From positions 1 through 16,596 of the forward strand of contig JAGRHW010000030.1 in NCBI GenBank assembly GCA_020444765.1: a stretch of 16,596 bases of DNA. Direction: 5' to 3'. Shown piece by piece: positions 1-6,406 of this stretch. Every line of letters starts with the position of its first letter. Position 1 is the first letter of the stretch. The DNA is from Gammaproteobacteria bacterium (GTDB lineage Bacteria > Pseudomonadota > Gammaproteobacteria > Granulosicoccales > Granulosicoccaceae). Both the position numbers and the translations under genes were made by a program. The notes under the pieces are model-generated. The model searched no databases. It saw nothing but the letters and a program-made list of their open reading frames with translations, and was not told the DNA's origin.

Positions 1-846
1 GGGGTGATCCGGGTCATGGACCCCAGGCCCTACGAGTTCAGCTTCGGCAGCACCCCCGAGGAGCAGACGGCGAACAACCTGCGCTACCTGGAGGAGGTGA
101 TCACCTACGAGGGTCCCCAGACGATCGCGGCCATGTTCATAGAGACGGTGACCGGGACCAACGGGATCCTGCCCCCGCCCCCGGGCTACCTGCAGGGGCT
201 GCGGGCGCTGCTCGACAAGTACGGGATCCTGCTGGTGTGCGACGAGGTCATGTGCGGCTGGGGCCGCACCGGCAAGCTCTTCGCCTTCGAGCACGGCGGG
301 ATCGTGCCGGACATCGTCACCATGGCCAAGGGCGTGGCGTCCGGCTATGCAGCCATTTCCTGCACGGTGACAACCGAGGAGGTGTTCAATCAATTCAAAG
401 ACGATGAAAACGATCCGATGAGTTACTTCCGCGATATTTCAACGTTTGGCGGCTGCACCGCCGGGCCTGCCGCGGCGCTTGAAAACATGGCGATCATCGA
501 GGAGGAAAACCTGCTGCAGAACGTTACCGAAAACGGCGAATACTTGCTCAGCCGTCTGGAAGAACTCAAGGCCAAACACCCGATCGTCGGTGATGTGCGC
601 GGAAAGGGTTACTTTGCCGGCCTGGAACTCGTCGCGGACCGGGACACGAAAGAACCGGTGCACGAATCGGTGGCCGCCAGTGTGGTCAGCGATTGTCTGG
701 CGCAAGGCGTGATGATTGGCAGAACCAACCGCAGTTTCGCCAAGTTCAATAATACGCTGTGCCTGAGCCCCGCACTGATCGCCGGCAAGAGTGAACTCGA
801 CGAAATCATCACAGCCATCGACAAGGCGCTGGGAAAGGTCGGCTGA
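1..846 (+). CDS. Class III PLP-dependent aminotransferase, taurine-pyruvate-type (C-terminal part, 5' truncated)
   Basis: Family members transfer an amino group to pyruvate or another oxo acid using pyridoxal phosphate. The frame is open to base 1, so the gene starts upstream; about 280 residues remain of the usual 450-460. Visible landmarks are the cofactor-binding Asp in CDEVMCGWGRTG (Asp about 80 of the fragment) and the Schiff-base lysine in TMAKGVASGY (codon 328-330). The stretch YFRDISTFGGCTAGP and the later DVRGKGYFAGLELVADR resemble, from memory, taurine-pyruvate aminotransferases (Tpa), but the substrate is not proven. The fold appears intact to the TGA at 844-846, 14 bases from the end of convergent rlmJ. 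Oddity: from base 4 to 345, 112 of 114 codons end in G or C; from 346 on, codon use is mixed like the rest of the window. The protein reads smoothly across this switch. Confidence 0.88.
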   Translation, partial: GVIRVMDPRPYEFSFGSTPEEQTANNLRYLEEVITYEGPQTIAAMFIETVTGTNGILPPPPGYLQGLRALLDKYGILLVCDEVMCGWGRTGKLFAFEHGGIVPDIVTMAKGVASGYAAISCTVTTEEVFNQFKDDENDPMSYFRDISTFGGCTAGPAAALENMAIIEEENLLQNVTENGEYLLSRLEELKAKHPIVGDVRGKGYFAGLELVADRDTKEPVHESVAASVVSDCLAQGVMIGRTNRSFAKFNNTLCLSPALIAGKSELDEIITAIDKALGKVG

Positions 847-860
847 GCAAAGCGGTCGAC

Positions 861-1703
861 TTATTCGCCGACCAGGGTTTCCGAGCGAAATACGCCTCTG
901 CCGCTCTCGCCAAGTGTGGCGGCGAGATAAGGCAAGGTCTCGTCCATCGAAGCCTGCAAGGTCCAGGGCGGATTGACCACAAACAGTCCGGAGCCGGTCA
1001 TGCCGTCATTGAAAGCATCCGGGCGCACGGATAATTCAAACTGCACGATTCGCCGGACACCGCTCTGGCGGATCGCCTGCTCCAGACGCTGCACCCGGCG
1101 GCGTTCGACCACCGGATACCACAGCATAAACACGCCGACGGCGAATTTTTTATAGGCCTTGATCAGCGTTTCGGTAACCGCCTCGTAGTCCGACTTGATC
1201 TCGTAAGACGGATCGATCAACACCAGCGCACGACTCTGCGCGGGCGGCAGAGAGGCCAGCAAGCCCTGCAGGCCATCACTGTTGAACAGCTTGACGCGAG
1301 GGTCTTTGGCAAAACGGGCGGTCAGGCCGCGGTATTCGTTATTATGCAACTCGAAAAGCCGCAGGCGGTCTTTTTCACCGAGCAAACGCGCGGCAATTTG
1401 CGGCGAACCCGGATAGACGGCCAAGCCGCCATCCGGATTCACGCCGCGCAACAGGTTCAGATAATCGCCCACCATTTCCGGCCGATCGCCGGCCTTCCAC
1501 AGCAAGGCAGCGCCACGGCTGAACTCCGCTGTTTTAAGCGCCTCGGCGTCAAGCAGCGAATATCCTCCGGCTCCGGCATGCGTGTCGATATAGACCAGCG
1601 GCGGAGCTTTCCGCTTCAGATAAGTCAGAATATGAACAAGCGCTGAATGCTTCAGCACATCAGCGTGGTTTCCGGCATGAAAGGCGTGTTTGTAGCTTAA
1701 CAA
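861..1703 (-). CDS. rlmJ: 23S rRNA (adenine(2030)-N6)-methyltransferase RlmJ
   Basis: RlmJ uses S-adenosylmethionine to methylate A2030 of 23S rRNA in E. coli; it acts in the cytoplasm on naked or early rRNA. The 280-residue product has the same length as the E. coli protein and matches it from memory throughout: N-terminal MLSYKHAFHAGNHADVLKH, the SAM-binding YIDTHAGAGGY (38-48), YPGSP (97-101), motif IV at 164-167, LWYPVV, and GLFVVNPPW near the C-terminus. The start is a TTG (complement of 1701-1703); it is chosen because the conserved N-terminus begins exactly there, although no clear Shine-Dalgarno precedes it. Oddity: motif IV reads D164-P-S-Y instead of the usual DPPY. The catalytic Asp is kept. 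The gene is monocistronic and converges on the aminotransferase. Confidence 0.95.
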   Translation of the reverse strand: MLSYKHAFHAGNHADVLKHSALVHILTYLKRKAPPLVYIDTHAGAGGYSLLDAEALKTAEFSRGAALLWKAGDRPEMVGDYLNLLRGVNPDGGLAVYPGSPQIAARLLGEKDRLRLFELHNNEYRGLTARFAKDPRVKLFNSDGLQGLLASLPPAQSRALVLIDPSYEIKSDYEAVTETLIKAYKKFAVGVFMLWYPVVERRRVQRLEQAIRQSGVRRIVQFELSVRPDAFNDGMTGSGLFVVNPPWTLQASMDETLPYLAATLGESGRGVFRSETLVGE

Positions 1704-1733
1704 GTGGGCGGGCCGTGTGACATTCCAGCGCAG

Positions 1734-1762
1734 ATCATACAGATTGTGCCGTCAATATTGAA
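1734..1762 (-). promoter_or_regulatory. Candidate promoter for rlmJ
   Basis: On the minus strand a TATGAT (complement of 1734-1739, five of six bases of the -10 consensus) lies 17 bases downstream of TTCAAT (complement of 1757-1762, weak -35). Transcription from here would give a leader of about 25 bases before the TTG start of rlmJ. Found by eye only, so it remains tentative. Confidence 0.3.
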
Positions 1763-1893
1763 TAATTTAGAGTCTGTCCAGAACCGCTGAATGGCAGATG
1801 CAATTTTCCCGCCCTCCGCCCCGACGCTGGCAACTGCAAACAGGCATCCGCGACACCGATACGCGCAGCAGCAATCATCAATCTGGAATTGCA

Positions 1894-1921
1894 TTTACAT
1901 AATACAAGCATGGATTATAAA
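1894..1921 (+). promoter_or_regulatory. Candidate sigma-70 promoter, importer side
   Basis: TTTACA at 1894-1899 (five of six of TTGACA) is followed after 16 bases by TATAAA at 1916-1921 (five of six of TATAAT). It is the best-matching pair I found in the gap. Transcription would start near 1928, leaving a leader of about 430 bases before the binding-protein start at 2359; such a long leader would contain the hairpins at 2126-2199. Confidence 0.35.
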
Positions 1922-2125
1922 AAGTAATTATTTCTGCTGAAAACAGCCACATTTTCGACACGCTGTTACATCAGGCCTTTGTCTGGTTTTGAAAAAATCT
2001 ATAAATCTGCCGAAAATTGCCTGAATTTTGTGAGCATTCACCCCACATCACCGAAATTTTTGGCTTTGTCTAAAACATCGGCCGCAATCAGCCGTAGCCT
2101 CTGTTGCTGAATTTTTCAAAAAACA

Positions 2126-2199
2126 GGCGGTTTTTACGCGATTTTTCGACAGAAAACGCCTAGTCCTGCACCTGACGGGGATTTTTTTCCATTCGGGTG
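2126..2199 (+). other. Two adjacent hairpin-forming sequences in the importer leader
   Basis: First hairpin: GGCG(g)TTTT at 2126-2134 pairs with AAAACGCC at 2153-2160, an eight-pair stem with one bulged G. Second hairpin: CACCTGA at 2169-2175 pairs with TCGGGTG at 2193-2199 (one G-U pair), and its loop contains a T run. The two follow each other 160-230 bases before the importer start. They could be leader structures or weak terminators; I recognise no known riboswitch. Confidence 0.25.
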
Positions 2200-2358
2200 G
2201 ATTTTCGTGGCTGGACTCTGTAGGATAAAAAATGACATTCGTTGATGAGTAGTTTATTGTTTAGAAATAAAACCAATATCCTCATTTCTTCTCTTTTGTC
2301 GGCAAACCCATTCTGCCGGCATGTCAATCAGTTCCATTTAATCAAGGGTAACTTCATC

Positions 2359-3363
2359 GTGAAGACAAACTACAAATTTTTGCGTGGTCCGCTGTTTTTT
2401 GCGGCAATCGCGCTTTCCGCCAGCGCCAACGCCGCCGATTGCGGCAAGGTCACCATCTCCGACATGAACTGGGCATCGGCCGAGTTCGCCGCCTATCTCG
2501 ACCAGTTCATCCTCAACAATGGCTACGACTGTGACGCCGAGCTGGTGCCGGGCGATACCGTGCCGACCACCACCTCCATGATCGAAAAAAACGAACCGGA
2601 TATCGCCCCCGAACTGTGGGTTAATTCGGCACGCGCGGCGATTGATCAGGCCGTAACCGACGGCAAACTCGCGATCACCGTAAATATTCTGAAGGACGGC
2701 GGCGAGGAAGGGTGGTGGGTGCCGCGCTACACCGCCGAAGCACACAATCTGAAAACCGTCGCCGACGTGCTCGCCCACCCGGAACTCTTCCCAGCCCCGG
2801 AAGACAGCAGCAAGGGCGCTTTTGTAACCTGCCCGTCGGGCTGGGGTTGCGAAATAAACAACGGCAACCTGTTCAGGGCTTTCGAGCTGGAAAAAGCCGG
2901 CTTTGTCAAAGTCGATCCGGGCTCCGCGGCCGGTCTTGACGGCTCCATCGCCAAAGCTTTCGAACGTGAGGAAAACTGGTTCGGCTATTACTGGGCGCCA
3001 ACGTCCATTCTCGGCAAATACGATATGGTCAAACTCGATTTCGACGCCGACTACGATCCTGACAACTGGAACAACTGCATCGTCAAGGAAGGCTGCGAAA
3101 ATCCGCAGAAAACCTCCTGGACCGTGTCCGACGTACGGACCGCGGTGACCCAGCAATTCATCGACCGCGTGCCTGCTGAAGTCGTCGATTACCTGAGCAA
3201 GCGCAGTTATCACAATCCCGTGCTTAACAACCTGCTGGCCTGGATGACCGACGAACAGGCGACCGGCGAGGACGGTGCCCTGTACTTTCTGAAGAATCAC
3301 GAAGACCTCTGGAGCCAATGGGTGACAGAAGCGGCGGCGGCGAAAATCAAGTCCTCACTCTGA
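2359..3363 (+). CDS. proX: Betaine/choline-type ABC transporter substrate-binding protein (OpuAC domain)
   Basis: This is the periplasmic binding protein of a quaternary-amine ABC importer, handing ligand to the permease encoded next door. The start is GTG 2359, preceded by AAGGG nine bases upstream; it gives a clear Sec signal peptide with predicted cleavage after SASANA (residue ~25). Upstream in-frame starts would put ~39 unlikely residues before this signal. The mature part fits the OpuAC family: many aromatics that could cage a trimethylammonium group (W38, W87, W119-W120, W207, YYW at 210-212). Four extra cysteines sit in YDCD, TCPSGWGC and NNCIVKEGC and may form disulfides. Length, 334 residues, is normal. 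The exact ligand (glycine betaine, choline, taurine betaine or another) cannot be read from the sequence. A terminator follows immediately. Confidence 0.92.
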   Translation: MKTNYKFLRGPLFFAAIALSASANAADCGKVTISDMNWASAEFAAYLDQFILNNGYDCDAELVPGDTVPTTTSMIEKNEPDIAPELWVNSARAAIDQAVTDGKLAITVNILKDGGEEGWWVPRYTAEAHNLKTVADVLAHPELFPAPEDSSKGAFVTCPSGWGCEINNGNLFRAFELEKAGFVKVDPGSAAGLDGSIAKAFEREENWFGYYWAPTSILGKYDMVKLDFDADYDPDNWNNCIVKEGCENPQKTSWTVSDVRTAVTQQFIDRVPAEVVDYLSKRSYHNPVLNNLLAWMTDEQATGEDGALYFLKNHEDLWSQWVTEAAAAKIKSSL

Positions 3364-3383
3364 GGTTTTATCCAGGGAGCACG

Positions 3384-3424
3384 AAAAGCTCGCTTCGGGA
3401 TCGTTCGGGGCGGGCTTTTTTTTT
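3384..3424 (+). terminator. Intercistronic rho-independent terminator between binding-protein and permease genes
   Basis: AAAAGCTCGC (3384-3393) pairs with GCGGGCTTTT (3410-3419) in a ten-pair stem with one G-U, followed by a run of nine T (3416-3424). It lies 20 bases after the stop of the binding-protein gene and 29 before the permease start. As the next two genes are clearly part of the same importer, partial read-through would give more binding protein than membrane components, a known pattern in ABC importer operons. Confidence 0.8.
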
Positions 3425-3452
3425 GACAACCAATCGACAGGGGTAGCAAGAC

Positions 3453-4340
3453 GTGGACTGGCTAAGCGAATTTCCGGCAATGTCGCGCGAATCACTACGT
3501 GCACTGAACAAGACTATCGACCTCAGTTACCGAGACTTTTCACGCGCTTACGGTGAATCGATCGAAAATTTCTTCGACCCACTGTTGCATTTTCTCGTTT
3601 GGCTGGAAAATTTATTGCTGAATACGCCCTGGCCCTTGATCATCCTGGCTATCGCGGCAGTCGCCTGGCTTGGCAGCCGTAGCGTAAAGATCGTTATCGG
3701 CGTAATCATCTCCCTGCTGCTGATCGGTTATTTCGGCATGTGGGAAAACACCATGCGCACGCTCAGCATCATCACGGTATGTACACTGGTTTCCATCGCG
3801 CTCGGTCTGCCGATCGGTATTCTGATGGCGCGTTCGGATCGTGTGCAGGCCATGATCACACCGGTGCTCGACATCATGCAGACCATGCCGAGTTTCGTTT
3901 ATCTTATCCCTGTGGTGATGCTGCTCGGTATCGGCAAGGTCCCCGGTGTGATCGCGGTGATCATTTATGCCATTCCACCGATGATTCGCCTGACCAACCT
4001 TGGCATACGCCATGTCGACAAAGCAGTGCTGGAGGCAGCCGATGCATTCGGTGCCACGCCCTGGCAAAAACTCAGGCAGGTTCAGTTGCCGCTGGCTCTG
4101 CCGTCCATCTTCGCCGGCATCAACCAGACCATCATGATGTCGCTGGCGATGGTGGTTATAGCGTCGATGATCGGCGTCAAGGGTCTCGGTCAGCCGGTTC
4201 TCAAGGCCATCACTAACCAATACTTTGCGATGGGATTATTCAATGGACTGGCAATCGTGGTATTGGCCATCATCTTTGATCGCGTCTCGCAGAATTACGG
4301 CAAACGCCTGCAGGCACACCGGGCAGGAGGTCCGCAATGA
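3453..4340 (+). CDS. proW: Betaine-type ABC transporter permease
   Basis: This inner-membrane subunit forms the translocation path of the importer. The start is GTG 3453 with AGGGG nine bases upstream. The 295-residue protein has a short cytoplasmic N-terminus, hydrophobic segments at about 60-72 and 78-95, then a BPD_transp_1 core from about residue 100 with several more helices. The EAA loop that docks on the ATPase is visible at 194-213 (EAADAFGATPWQKLRQVQLP). Length is shorter than E. coli ProW (~354) but common among betaine permeases with a short N-terminus. Its stop overlaps the ATPase start (ATGA at 4337-4340), indicating translational coupling. Confidence 0.92.
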   Translation: MDWLSEFPAMSRESLRALNKTIDLSYRDFSRAYGESIENFFDPLLHFLVWLENLLLNTPWPLIILAIAAVAWLGSRSVKIVIGVIISLLLIGYFGMWENTMRTLSIITVCTLVSIALGLPIGILMARSDRVQAMITPVLDIMQTMPSFVYLIPVVMLLGIGKVPGVIAVIIYAIPPMIRLTNLGIRHVDKAVLEAADAFGATPWQKLRQVQLPLALPSIFAGINQTIMMSLAMVVIASMIGVKGLGQPVLKAITNQYFAMGLFNGLAIVVLAIIFDRVSQNYGKRLQAHRAGGPQ

Positions 4341-5404
4341 GCGATGTGAAAATTTCCATCCAGAATCTTTACAAGATATTCGGCAAGAATCCCCGCACTG
4401 CAATGGAGCACGTCAATAACGGTGTCGGCAAACAGGAGCTGCTGAACAAATACGGGCATGTGCTGGGCTTGCAGAATATCAACCTGGACTTACATGAACG
4501 CTCGATCGAAGTGATCATGGGTCTGTCCGGTTCCGGCAAGTCGACGCTTATTCGCCATATCAACCGCCTGCTCGACCCCACCACCGGCAGCGTGGTCATC
4601 GATGGTGAGGATATACTGAAGATGAGCGCGGCCGGCTTGCGCGAGCTCCGGCAAAACAAAGTCTCGATGGTTTTTCAGAAATTCGCTCTGATGCCGCATC
4701 ACACGATTTTGCAAAATGTCGAATTCGGACTCGACCTGCGGGCCGACGTAGCCGCGAGTGAAAAACGCGAACGCGCCGAGTACTGGCTGCAGCGTGTCGG
4801 GCTGAAGGGCGTCGAGGCGCAATATCCGGGACATCTGTCCGGCGGCATGCAGCAACGTGTCGGCCTTGCCCGGGCGCTGGCGACCGACGCCGATATCCTG
4901 TTGATGGATGAAGCCTTCAGCGCGCTTGACCCGCTGATCCGTACCGATATGCAGGATATGCTGCTGGAACTGCAGGCCGAGTTGAACAAAACCATCATTT
5001 TCATCACCCATGATCTGGACGAGGCCTTGCGTATCGGCGACCGTATCGCAATCCTCAATGACGGCGCACTCGTCCAACAGGGTTCCGCCCAGCAGATTCT
5101 TCTGCATCCGCAGGATGATTACGTGCGGCGCTTCGTCGCCGATGTCAATCGGGTCAAGGTGTTGCGGGTCAATGCGATCATGACGCCTGTCACCGATCTC
5201 ACCGAAGAGGTGGACGATTCCAGGCCAATGACCGTCAAATCCGGGCAGCGTGTCGAACATTTGATGAACAAGGTGGTACTGACCAACCCGTCCTCTATCT
5301 GGGTGCTTGATAGCGATGGTCAGCGTACCGGCTATATTTCCCGGGCTGCGCTTGCCGAAACCATCGGCCGGGACGAGGATGCCAGCTGGAACAGCGCAGC
5401 CTGA
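4337..5404 (+). CDS. proV: Betaine-type ABC transporter ATP-binding protein
   Basis: The cytoplasmic ATPase powers the importer. The start ATG 4337 overlaps the permease stop and has GGAGG (4326-4330) in front. Motifs in order: Walker A GLSGSGKST (62-70), Q-loop Q114, signature LSGGMQQR (167-174), Walker B ILLMDE (187-192), switch His in FITHD (H225). The insertion between the first beta strand and Walker A, with HVNNGVGKQELL, is typical of the ProV/OpuAA group. The 355-residue chain is shorter than E. coli ProV (~400): after the nucleotide-binding domain only about 85 residues remain, resembling a single or degenerate CBS-like unit (MTPVTDL... IWVLDSDGQRTGYISR) where many relatives have two. 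Ionic-strength sensing through the CBS pair may therefore differ. Confidence 0.93.
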   Translation: MSDVKISIQNLYKIFGKNPRTAMEHVNNGVGKQELLNKYGHVLGLQNINLDLHERSIEVIMGLSGSGKSTLIRHINRLLDPTTGSVVIDGEDILKMSAAGLRELRQNKVSMVFQKFALMPHHTILQNVEFGLDLRADVAASEKRERAEYWLQRVGLKGVEAQYPGHLSGGMQQRVGLARALATDADILLMDEAFSALDPLIRTDMQDMLLELQAELNKTIIFITHDLDEALRIGDRIAILNDGALVQQGSAQQILLHPQDDYVRRFVADVNRVKVLRVNAIMTPVTDLTEEVDDSRPMTVKSGQRVEHLMNKVVLTNPSSIWVLDSDGQRTGYISRAALAETIGRDEDASWNSAA

Positions 5405-5410
5405 TTACCG

Positions 5411-5436
5411 GCCGGCTTTACTCAGGTAAATCCGGC
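5411..5436 (+). other. Hairpin just after the importer operon
   Basis: GCCGGCTTTAC (5411-5421) pairs with GTAAATCCGGC (5426-5436) around a four-base loop, eleven positions with one mismatch. It begins six bases after the ATPase stop. No T run follows, so it may be a 3'-end stabilising or weak termination structure instead of a classical intrinsic terminator. Confidence 0.45.
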
Positions 5437-5472
5437 GCCTGTCCGCTCAAGATCTATGCGCCGCTGCTGCGC

Positions 5473-5478
5473 TATAAT
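5473..5478 (+). promoter_or_regulatory. Perfect -10 box for the EamA permease gene
   Basis: A consensus TATAAT lies 24 bases before ATG 5502. No good -35 hexamer is visible 16-18 bases upstream, so it may need an activator. If used, transcription begins near 5485, which rules out the upstream GTG at 5481 as the start and supports ATG 5502. Confidence 0.4.
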
Positions 5479-5501
5479 CGGTGTCTTTAGCGGAAATTAG
5501 C

Positions 5502-6374
5502 ATGTCGCCTGTGCTGATCAACTGGCTGCTGTTCAGCGCCCTGGTATTACTCTGGGGCACGTCCTTTCTGTTCACCTCACTTGCGGTCGACTCGATCCCC
5601 CCGCTCATCATCGTCTTTGTGCGGGTGTTGCTGGGCGCGGTTACGCTGTTTCTGGTTGTCAGCTATAAGGGCCTTCGACTACCCCGCGAGCTAAAAGCCT
5701 GGGGCGCTTTTTCCCTGCTGGGCGTACTTGGTAACCTGCTGCCCTTTTTTCTGATCGCCTGGGGACAACAATTCGTTAACTCCGGAATAGCCGGGGTGAT
5801 CATGGCAGTCATGCCGCTGATCACCATTCTGCTGGCCCATTATTTTATCGAGGGAGAAACCATCAATCGCTTCAAGCTGGCCGGCTTTGCCACCGGCATT
5901 AGCGGAGTTGTATTGTTACTTGGTCCGGTATTCGGCGGAAGCCGGCAGGAAATTCTCGGCGCGGCAGCGGTTTTTTTCGCTGCCGGCTGCTATGCAAGCA
6001 ATACCATTGTCGCCCGCCGTCTGCCCAACTACGGCCCTTTGGTAACCGGCGCAGGTGTTCTGATCAGCAGCGTCCTGATCGCTTTGCCGTTCTGGTTGCT
6101 GTCCGTGACAAATACAGACATCGAACAGATCAGCACCATATCAATCGCCGCCCTCTTGTGGCTGGGTATAGGGCCGACCGGCCTGGCCGCCCTGGTTTAC
6201 TTTCTGATCATCCAGCGCGCCGGACCGACCTTTCTGTCGAATATCAATTATCTGATTCCGGCCGTGGCCTTTTTTGCCGGCGCATTTTTTCTGGGGGAAA
6301 AAATCAGCGTGCAAAGCCTGCTCGCGCTGCTGATCATTCTATCCGGCATCGGAATCAGCCGTTTACGCGCCTGA
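5502..6374 (+). CDS. EamA/DMT-family permease (drug/metabolite exporter)
   Basis: Members of the drug/metabolite transporter superfamily export amino acids, metabolites or drugs across the inner membrane; the substrate here is unknown. The 290-residue chain has about ten hydrophobic segments arranged as two EamA repeats. The first runs from LLFSALVLLWGTSFL through ITILLAHYFIEGE, the second from LGAAAVFFAAGCYA through IPAVAFFAGAFFLGEKIS. The paired endings E-GE and LGEKIS are typical of the family's repeat ends. ATG 5502 is preferred over GTG 5481 because a perfect -10 box ends three bases before the latter. The gene converges on the MATE gene with a 16-base gap. Confidence 0.88.
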   Translation: MSPVLINWLLFSALVLLWGTSFLFTSLAVDSIPPLIIVFVRVLLGAVTLFLVVSYKGLRLPRELKAWGAFSLLGVLGNLLPFFLIAWGQQFVNSGIAGVIMAVMPLITILLAHYFIEGETINRFKLAGFATGISGVVLLLGPVFGGSRQEILGAAAVFFAAGCYASNTIVARRLPNYGPLVTGAGVLISSVLIALPFWLLSVTNTDIEQISTISIAALLWLGIGPTGLAALVYFLIIQRAGPTFLSNINYLIPAVAFFAGAFFLGEKISVQSLLALLIILSGIGISRLRA

Positions 6375-6382
6375 GCGGGCTC

Positions 6383-6406
6383 GACCGGAACTATAATGTG
6401 CCGGTC
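6383..6406. terminator. Possible bidirectional hairpin at the convergent gene ends
   Basis: GACCGG (6383-6388) and CCGGTC (6401-6406) form a six-pair stem with a 12-base loop, straddling the stop codon of the minus-strand MATE gene eight bases after the EamA stop. There is no T run of note on either side; termination here is only suggested by position. Confidence 0.25.

Larger units (their letters stand above)
1704..2358. other. 655-base intergenic region between rlmJ and the betaine importer
   Basis: No convincing gene is present. The first ~190 bases are of ordinary GC; from about 1890 the DNA becomes AT-rich, with many T runs. An open frame on the minus strand at 1697-1894 has no ribosome site and no recognisable protein. 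The binding-protein frame is open upstream to 2242, but residues encoded by 2242-2358 do not look like a signal peptide and precede a good start at 2359. The region most likely holds the divergent promoters of rlmJ and the importer operon plus a long importer leader; candidate elements are listed separately. Confidence 0.6.

Noticed and set aside
1697..1894. Small minus-strand frame upstream of rlmJ
   Set aside because: No ribosome site, Cys-rich random-looking product and overlap with the rlmJ start; it more likely spans the rlmJ promoter.
2242..2358. N-terminal extension of the betaine-binding protein
   Set aside because: Residues before GTG 2359 would bury the signal peptide; GTG 2359 has a ribosome site and starts a normal signal sequence.
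2338..3318. Long minus-strand open frame (326 codons) opposite the binding-protein gene
   Set aside because: It is a shadow of a high-GC coding strand; the product is Gly/Val/His/Arg-rich with no signal, motif or ribosome site, while the plus-strand protein is clearly recognisable.
3612..4220. Minus-strand frame of 202 codons opposite the permease gene
   Set aside because: Its product is very rich in His, Gln and Asp, as expected for the reverse of hydrophobic-helix codons, with no recognisable features.
4490..5260. Minus-strand frame of 256 codons opposite the importer ATPase gene
   Set aside because: It mirrors a gene with all ABC ATPase motifs; composition is that of an antisense frame.
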